A stretch of 47,398 nucleotides of DNA from NCBI RefSeq assembly GCF_021538895.1, contig NZ_JADDRL010000076.1, positions 1 to 47,398 on the forward strand. The letters run 5' to 3'. The notes under the pieces are model-generated. The model did not search any database and was not told the DNA's origin. It worked only from the letters and a program-made list of their open reading frames with translations. The translations under genes and the position numbers were made by a program. Below, one piece after another: positions 42,385 through 47,398 of the stretch. Positions within the stretch are counted from its first letter, which is position 1. Each line of letters begins with the position of its first letter. The stretch comes from Streptomyces olivochromogenes (GTDB lineage Bacteria; Actinomycetota; Actinomycetes; Streptomycetales; Streptomycetaceae).

Positions 42385-42753
42385 ATGAGAAAGAGCAGAT
42401 GGGTCGCCCTGGGCACGGCGTTGTGCGCAGCCGCAACAATCGGCGTGGCCGTGCCATATGTGGCCGTAGCCGCCCCCGCCAGCTGTTCCTACACGCCCTC
42501 GGCGTATCGGCCCGCGGTTACATACGGTGACACCGGTCGGGCCGTCAGGCAGGCGCAATGCCTGAGCAACGTGTGGGGAGGTCAGCCCGCCAAGCTCGTC
42601 CTCAATGGAGTCTTCGACTCCGTCATGCTGAGGAAAATCCAGTGGATCCAGGGCTGCCATGGCCTACCGCCGAGCGGTGTCATCGAGGGCCGCACCTGGC
42701 AGGTGCTCTATCACCCGGCCCTTGACTGTTACGACCCCTATCCGACCACCTGA
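42385..42753 (+). CDS. Secreted peptidoglycan-binding-like protein
   Basis: A 122-residue protein with a Sec signal peptide (MRKSRWVALGTALCAAATIG, likely cut after AVAA). The mature part has a PG_binding_1-like domain: YGDTGRAVRQAQCLSNVWGG, then LNGVFDSVMLRKIQWIQ, then GLPPSGVIEGRTWQVLY. Four Cys probably form two disulfides. ATG with GGAAGGAG upstream. It probably binds cell wall; no catalytic domain is attached. Confidence 0.88.
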   Translation: MRKSRWVALGTALCAAATIGVAVPYVAVAAPASCSYTPSAYRPAVTYGDTGRAVRQAQCLSNVWGGQPAKLVLNGVFDSVMLRKIQWIQGCHGLPPSGVIEGRTWQVLYHPALDCYDPYPTT

Positions 42754-42861
42754 ACAACCCACGTACGCACAGGCCGAGTTTCGCGCTGCCGCGCCACACG
42801 TTGCCCCGGCGGACCAAAGCCCCGGTCTCGCCACGCTCTACCACCACGCCGCACGTCACCT

Positions 42862-44028
42862 TCAGCCCCGTTGGAAGAACGCGAGCATTTTCCGGCTGGC
42901 GTCAGGCGACGTCAGGATTTCCTGGACGTACGCGGACTGCCGGCCGGCGGCGCTGGTGCGTGCGAACATCTCGCGTTCGTATTCCTTGACGGCGGCGGGA
43001 AAGTCCTCCGGGTGCGCGGCCAGCGCGAGGCCGAGCAGGGCGCCGTCGAGCAGTGCCATGTTGGCGCCTTGCCCCACCGGCGGCATCAGGTGCGCGGCGT
43101 CGCCGAGCAATGTGACGCCTGGTCTCGACGGCCAGGTCAGGCCGACCGGGAGAGCGGTGATGGACCGTGGCAGGAGCGTGTCGTCGCAGGCTGCGATCAG
43201 TGCGGTGAACCGTGAGTGCCAGCCGGAGAACAGGTCGATCAGCCGCGCCCGGGCGGCAGCTGGGTCGCCGAACGGGATCCCACTGCTCGCGAACCAGTCC
43301 TCCGCGGTGTTGAAGCTGAGGTAGATGCGTACGCGGCCGTCGCCGTTGCGCTGCGCCGACAGGGATTGTCCGTTGCCGAGCACCCAGTAGTTGCCGCGCC
43401 CCACCATCGCCGCGAGATCGGGGTGGGTGCGGTCGATGTCGGGAATGCCGAGCTCAACGACGTTCTGGCCGGTGTGCGCCAGCCGGGCGTCGGTGAGCAG
43501 CGCGCGGACCCGGGAGTCCGCGCCGTCGGCGCCGACCAGCAGGTCGTACGTCGCACTGCTGCCGTCGGCGAAGTGCAGCAGGCCATTGTCGGCGGATTCG
43601 AACGCGTGCCCCCAGCACACCGCGTGTTCGGGGAGAGAGTCCAGCAGCAGGTCGCGCAGATCGGCGCGGTCGACCTCAGGGCGCTCAAGCGGGGCGTCGT
43701 CGGGCGTGTCCTCCTGGAGCAGCAGGGTGCCGTCCGGCTGGAGAAGACGCAGGTCCTGGCCTTCGCGACGGGCGATCGCGTGGAACTGGTCGATCAGGCC
43801 GGCCTCGCGCATCGCCCGCTGCCCGGTCCCGGAGTGCAGATCAAGCATGCCGCCCTGACCGCGCGCGTCGCGCGACGATTCACGTTCGTACACGACGGCT
43901 TCGATGCCGTTCACGTGCAGCACACGGGCAAGGGCCAGGCCGCCCAAGCCGGCTCCGACGATGGTGATGGCTGCGCTCACCAAGCCCCCGTCCTCGCTTG
44001 TCCCGCCGACCGGTTCAAGCCCGCTCAT
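42862..44028 (-). CDS. FAD-dependent monooxygenase, TetX-like
   Basis: A class A flavin monooxygenase of about 388 residues. GxGxxG in ITIVGAGLGGLALARVL, the DG motif LLVGADGADSRVR, and the second FAD motif VTLLGDAAHLMPPVGQGANM are all intact. The order and the GQGGMLDLHSGTGQRAMREA segment resemble TetX/tetracycline-inactivating and related hydroxylases. The start is either ATG at 44026-44028 (GGTGA upstream) or GTG at 43978-43980. It lies directly after the Clp N-domain gene on the same strand (8 nt apart), so they are co-transcribed. Resistance function is possible but not shown. Confidence 0.9.
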   Translation of the reverse strand: MSGLEPVGGTSEDGGLVSAAITIVGAGLGGLALARVLHVNGIEAVVYERESSRDARGQGGMLDLHSGTGQRAMREAGLIDQFHAIARREGQDLRLLQPDGTLLLQEDTPDDAPLERPEVDRADLRDLLLDSLPEHAVCWGHAFESADNGLLHFADGSSATYDLLVGADGADSRVRALLTDARLAHTGQNVVELGIPDIDRTHPDLAAMVGRGNYWVLGNGQSLSAQRNGDGRVRIYLSFNTAEDWFASSGIPFGDPAAARARLIDLFSGWHSRFTALIAACDDTLLPRSITALPVGLTWPSRPGVTLLGDAAHLMPPVGQGANMALLDGALLGLALAAHPEDFPAAVKEYEREMFARTSAAGRQSAYVQEILTSPDASRKMLAFFQRG

Positions 44029-44036
44029 CAGCCGGT

Positions 44037-45008
44037 TCACCGGCGGAGCCGGGATGCGAGCACCGTGCGTACGGTCTTGGCTGCCTTGCTCGCGGCGGAT
44101 CCGTCGTCTTCTTCGGGCCCCGGTTCCAGCGTCCCTTGGATCTGCCCCAGCAGCTGGTTGGTCGACCGCCAGAGCGGGACGAACATGCCGGCGACCGGCC
44201 CGACGCCCTGGATCGGACCATTGGACAGCTCGGTGACCTTCTTGGCGATCGTGACCGTTGTCGGGTCCCGCAGGATCAGGTGCACCTCATCGTCGACCAG
44301 TCGGATCTCCATCTTGCGCGCGGCGGCCTCCTCCGGGTTCGCGTCCGTGGTCGTCTCGGGATCCAGTTCGTCGATCTTGGCGGCGACCGCGTCCGGGTCG
44401 ACCCCTAGTTCGCGCAGCGCCCTGGCCGCCATGCTGTTCTCCGCCCGGAGCATCGCCTCAAGCAGGTGATGACTGCCGACCGGAGCGCCGCCGGCCAGTG
44501 CGGTGGCGGTGGACATGGTGTCCTCGGTGGCGGGTGTGCCGACTGGCCATGGGCCGGCCGCGACGTCCTGTGATCCCTCCACTGATGCCAGCACCGCGGC
44601 ACGGACCTTGCTGATCGGATTGATCCGCTCGGCAAGCACCTTCGCGCCAACGCCCTCACTCTCCCTGACCAGGGCGAGCAGGATGTGTTCCGTACCGATG
44701 TCGTTGTGGCGCAGCTGCTGCGCCTCGCGCAGGGCGAGTTCCAGCGTCTTCTTCGCGGGCGCGGCGAACGGGATATGACCGCTCAGTTCCTCCGTGCCCG
44801 GCTTGACCACCGCGGCGATATCAACGCGCGCCGTCTCCTTGTCGTACCCGAGCCGGTGCAGCACTTTCGCGGCCGTGCTGTCCGGCACGTCGAGCAGCCC
44901 CAACAGGATGTGCTCCGTGCCGATGTGGTTGTGCTTGAGCAGCCTCGCCTGCTCCTGGGCCGCGACGACCGCCTGGCGGGCTTTCACCGTGAACCGTTCA
45001 AAAGTCAT
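44037..45008 (-). CDS. Stand-alone Clp N-domain protein
   Basis: A 323-residue protein with ClpC-type N-terminal repeats (FTVKARQAVVAAQEQARLLK, NHIGTEHILLGLLDV; then LELALREAQQLRHNDIGTEH). A third, weaker repeat follows around SHHLLEAMLRAENSMAARAL. There are no AAA+ Walker motifs, so it cannot unfold proteins itself. It may act as an adaptor or decoy for ClpC, or sense damaged protein. ATG start. Divergent from the MerR-like gene; a perfect inverted repeat lies between. The FAD monooxygenase gene follows in the same operon. Confidence 0.9.
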   Translation of the reverse strand: MTFERFTVKARQAVVAAQEQARLLKHNHIGTEHILLGLLDVPDSTAAKVLHRLGYDKETARVDIAAVVKPGTEELSGHIPFAAPAKKTLELALREAQQLRHNDIGTEHILLALVRESEGVGAKVLAERINPISKVRAAVLASVEGSQDVAAGPWPVGTPATEDTMSTATALAGGAPVGSHHLLEAMLRAENSMAARALRELGVDPDAVAAKIDELDPETTTDANPEEAAARKMEIRLVDDEVHLILRDPTTVTIAKKVTELSNGPIQGVGPVAGMFVPLWRSTNQLLGQIQGTLEPGPEEDDGSAASKAAKTVRTVLASRLRR

Positions 45009-45029
45009 GGCTCCATGGTCCCAACCATG

Positions 45030-45047
45030 TCAATACACTGTTATTGA
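45030..45047. promoter_or_regulatory. Operator-like palindrome between clpN-type and merR-type genes
   Basis: TCAATA-CACTGT-TATTGA, perfect 6-bp arms 6 bp apart, 22 bp upstream of the Clp-domain gene and 30 bp upstream of the MerR-like gene. It is strikingly AT-rich for this genome. Likely binding site of the divergent regulator. Confidence 0.65.
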
Positions 45048-45076
45048 TAGGGTCACCGCGCTGAAAGGAGGGTGTG

Positions 45077-45436
45077 ATGGGGACACCGTCGGAGTGGGAG
45101 GACCGGCTCGCGCGCTGGCAGAATGAGCTGGAGCTGTTCGAGCAGCTGGACGAGACGCCCTGGGTCACGCTGGCCAAGGCAGAAGCCGAGACCGGCGTTT
45201 CCCGCTCCGCCCTGCGGTCCTGGTACCGCAACGGCGAGATCCAGTCCCGGCTGGTGGACGGCCCGAACGGGCCGCAGCGCCTGGTCCGGCTGGACGCGGT
45301 GATCGAGCGCGCCGCCGCGTCACCGCGCATTCAGCGCAGGGCGGAGCGAGAAGTCAGCCTGGAAGCCCAGGTCACCCTGCTACGGCACCGGGTTGACCAG
45401 CTTGAGCTGCGGCTGGCCGCGCTGGAACGGAAGTGA
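45077..45436 (+). CDS. MerR-like helix-turn-helix protein with coiled coil
   Basis: A 119-residue protein: a MerR/excisionase-like helix-turn-helix (WVTLAKAEAETGVSRSALRS, then WYRNGEIQSRLVDGPNG) and a C-terminal dimerisation coil (LEAQVTLLRHRVDQLELRLA). ATG with GGAGG upstream; a GTG 3 nt earlier is too close to the site. Divergent from the Clp N-domain gene, so it probably controls that operon, by analogy with MerR-type HspR and chaperone genes. Confidence 0.88.
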   Translation: MGTPSEWEDRLARWQNELELFEQLDETPWVTLAKAEAETGVSRSALRSWYRNGEIQSRLVDGPNGPQRLVRLDAVIERAAASPRIQRRAEREVSLEAQVTLLRHRVDQLELRLAALERK

Positions 45437-45879
45437 CAGGCGCGAAAAGCACCGTGCCGCCGTCGGGCCGGACCGGCGCCACCGCCGCCGGATCCGCCTG
45501 CTCATCCGCGGCCAGGGTGTATGGCCGAGCTTGGCCTGGTCGGCCGGCACCATCGCGGTCCGTGCCGCGTACAGCATTCACGTGTTTCAGTCGCGCCTGC
45601 TCCAACGTCCGCGCCCAAGACCACGCCCGGCGACGATTCGGTCCGCGCCGAGGAAAACCACATTCGGCGTGATCGACCGCAACGGCTGCCCGGCGGCACT
45701 GCCCACGACCGCCTGGCTCGACTGCCGCAGCCGCCATCAGAGTTCGATCACCTCCACCTCCGGCGAATCGGCCAGTGCAAGGATCAGAGCCGTGCCCGCT
45801 CCACCTGATCCCGCCGTCCTGCACCCCGATGTCACGGCGGCCGCGGTCTCGCCACAGCACTCCGGGCCGAGGCGTGCCG
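45437..45879. other. Decayed stretch
   Basis: No intact gene. A minus-strand piece, GGAGTALILALADSPEVEVIEL (45738-45810 region, ending in a stop), looks like a fragment of an enzyme front end, possibly a nucleoside hydrolase. Not annotated as a gene. Confidence 0.35.
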
Positions 45880-46251
45880 CGCATCGACGGCGGTACGGGC
45901 GACCTGGCGCAGGTCGCCCGGGCCGCCCGAGCGTGGCATGACGGGGCAGCCCTGGACGACATCCGACAGGTGGCGCCCTGCGTGCGCCTCACGGGCCGGT
46001 TCGAGGTGCCCGACAACGATCCCGAGCTCCTGACGGAATCCGACGGGCAGGGCAAGCGCCAGGAAGCGGCCGATCTGGAGTACGTCTGGCAGGAGACGTA
46101 CCAACGGCTGATCGAGGCGGCGTACGCCGAGCCGGTACTGCGCGTCATCGGCGGCCAGGACCTCGGCGAATTCGCCACGGCGCAAGAGGCCGTGGCGGCG
46201 GCAGTGCGTCACCAGCCGTCCGGGCTCGGCCCGACCACGCTCGGCGGATGA
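45880..46251 (+). pseudogene. DUF6193-like remnant
   Basis: Frame with RAWHDGAALDDIRQVAPCVR, LTGRFEVPDNDPELL, LEYVWQETYQRLIEAAYAEP and EFATAQEAVAAAVRH, which I recall from DUF6193 (Streptomyces 'natural product biosynthesis') proteins. The N-terminus is missing, and the part between AYAEP and EFATA is much shorter than usual, pointing to an internal deletion. Assigned from memory; a profile search would settle it. Confidence 0.5.
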
Positions 46252-46408
46252 TCCCGCCCGGCGAGCGCCCGGTTTCGGCACGGTTGCGTCGGCGGCTACG
46301 CGCTCCCTGGAGGTTGTCGTCCTGGGGGTCACATCGCCTGGGGCAACGGGCCGCAGGCGGGCATCGTGCGAGGGTGCCGAGGACGCTCATGCACGGTAGA
46401 ACGTAGGG

Positions 46409-47398
46409 GTGAGGGACGCGAACATCCCTGACGAGGATGCACGGCCGCAGCGCGTGACGAGGTCAGGGATCGACTACCAGGCGTTGTTCGCTGTCACCCC
46501 GAGCCCCTACATGGTGCTCGGCCCGGACCTGGTGATCGCCGACGTCAACGAGGCGGCTTGCCGGGTGACCGGCCGTACCCGGGAGGATCTGCTCGGTCGG
46601 TACCTCTTTGACGCCTTCCCTGAGAATCCGGCGGACCCGGGTGCTGAAGGGGTGCGGAATCTGCGCGCCTCCTTGCAGTGGGTCCTGCGTTCGAAGGAAC
46701 CGGACACGATGGCGCCGCAGAAGTACGACATTCCCGTGGCCGATCAGCCTGGCGTGTTCGAGGAGCGGTGGTGGTCCGCGATCAATACCCCGGTGCTCGG
46801 GCCGGACGGGCAGGTGACGTGGATCATCCACCGGGGGGAGGATGTGACCGCGTTCATCCTGTCCCACCGTCGCCCGCGCGAAGGCACAGCGCTCAGCGAC
46901 GCGGAGGCGATGGAGGTCGAACTGTACGCGCGGGCGCGCGAGCTCAGGCGAGTGAACGAGGAACTGCGCCAGGCCCACGCCCGGGAGCGCCAGGTCGCCG
47001 TCACCCTGCAGGAGGCCATGCTCCACTCGCCCCATTTGGCCCGGCATCGGGACACCGCGGTGCGCTACTTGCCCGCCGCCGGGTCACTGAACGTGTGCGG
47101 CGACTGGTACGAGGTGGTCGACCTGCCCGAGAACAGGTTCGCCGTCTCGGTGGGCGATGTCGTCGGCCACGGCCTGGAGGCCGCCGCCGTCATGGGCATG
47201 CTCCGCAGCGCGCTCTCCGCCTCCGTTCGGGCCGTCGGAGAGCCCGCGGGGGCCCTGGACATCCTGGGCCTGTACGCCCGCTATGTGGAAGGTGCGATGG
47301 CCACCACTGTCGTGCAAGCGGTCGTCGACACCCGCGCCCGCCGCATTACATACAGCAGTGCCGGTCACCCGCCGCCCGTGCTGCTCCACCAGGACGGC
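46409..47398 (+). CDS. PAS-SpoIIE protein phosphatase (runs off window end)
   Basis: At least 330 residues, cut by the window edge. A PAS sensor domain comes first (YQALFAVTPSPYMVLGPDLV to VTWIIHRGEDVTAFIL). A coiled-coil linker follows (AMEVELYARARELRRVNEEL), then a PP2C-type SpoIIE/RsbU phosphatase domain with metal-binding Asp in CGDWYEVVDLP and VGDVVGHGLEAAA. The usual GGDWYD reads CGDWYE. GTG start at 46409; a second GTG at 46454 is possible. Such proteins act on anti-anti-sigma factors in the general stress network. Confidence 0.9.
   Translation, partial: MRDANIPDEDARPQRVTRSGIDYQALFAVTPSPYMVLGPDLVIADVNEAACRVTGRTREDLLGRYLFDAFPENPADPGAEGVRNLRASLQWVLRSKEPDTMAPQKYDIPVADQPGVFEERWWSAINTPVLGPDGQVTWIIHRGEDVTAFILSHRRPREGTALSDAEAMEVELYARARELRRVNEELRQAHARERQVAVTLQEAMLHSPHLARHRDTAVRYLPAAGSLNVCGDWYEVVDLPENRFAVSVGDVVGHGLEAAAVMGMLRSALSASVRAVGEPAGALDILGLYARYVEGAMATTVVQAVVDTRARRITYSSAGHPPPVLLHQDG

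Noticed and set aside
1..47398. tRNA, rRNA or known riboswitch genes
   Set aside because: None recognised on reading both strands; a covariance-model search would be needed to exclude small RNAs.

Overview
The window is high-GC actinobacterial DNA and almost certainly from a Streptomyces chromosome. GTG and TTG starts with GGAGG-type ribosome binding sites are common, and the families are typical of that genus: one-component regulators, SnoaL proteins, an RsbW-like ATPase, a PAS-SpoIIE phosphatase, a Ser/Thr kinase and a cold-shock protein. It looks like accessory rather than core DNA, with many regulators, several decayed genes, one insertion sequence, dispersed repeats and a compact biosynthetic operon.

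Layout. 0-7 kb: cytochrome P450, acyl-CoA dehydrogenase and PadR regulator (all leftward), a DinB-like protein, and a divergent quinone-oxidoreductase/AraC pair. 7-12.9 kb: first copy of a duplicated cold-shock locus, two SnoaL proteins, a LysR pseudogene, a coiled-coil/winged-helix protein and a Ser/Thr kinase. 13-17.7 kb: an alpha-galactosidase fragment, a FadR-type regulator, an IS5-like element that appears to carry two extra regulator genes, and an anti-sigma-type ATPase. 18.3-26 kb: the most interesting locus, described below. 26-30 kb: a LysR regulator and a broken GH31 glucosidase. 30.4-32.6 kb: a cyn operon (cynR divergent from cynT-cynS). 32.8-37.4 kb: a TetR regulator, ATPase, DUF1348 protein, GH3 lipoprotein and LysR, with five copies of one palindrome spread among them. 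38-41.3 kb: aldehyde dehydrogenase plus GMC oxidoreductase. 41.5-42 kb: the second cold-shock copy. 42.4-47.4 kb: a secreted peptidoglycan-binding-like protein, TetX-like monooxygenase, an orphan Clp N-domain protein with a divergent MerR-like regulator, a DUF6193 remnant, and a PAS-SpoIIE phosphatase cut by the window end.

The key system is an eight-gene operon plus a tiny precursor gene (18349-25975). It follows the order of the streptolysin S (sag) operon of streptococci: precursor, SagB-like dehydrogenase, SagC-like E1 protein, SagD-like YcaO cyclodehydratase, CPBP membrane protein(s), ABC ATPase and ABC permease, with an added methyltransferase. The precursor encodes 41 residues. Its leader begins MLRFSGQV, carrying the F-x-x-x-V recognition motif at the same positions as in SagA. 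A QVAPG segment precedes a Cys/Ser/Thr-rich core, STTCGGGNCSCTSCCSW. A strong hairpin separates precursor and enzymes, as in sag. I infer a heterocyclised (thiazole/oxazole) peptide, exported and possibly N-methylated; its activity cannot be read from sequence. The precursor is too short to have stood out as an ordinary gene and had to be found by eye.

Other notable points are a three-site dispersed repeat with paired ACAGCGCTGT palindromes (two of the sites bracket the sag-like operon), the 425-bp perfectly identical cold-shock duplication with structured 5' leaders, and the local TetR-type regulon.
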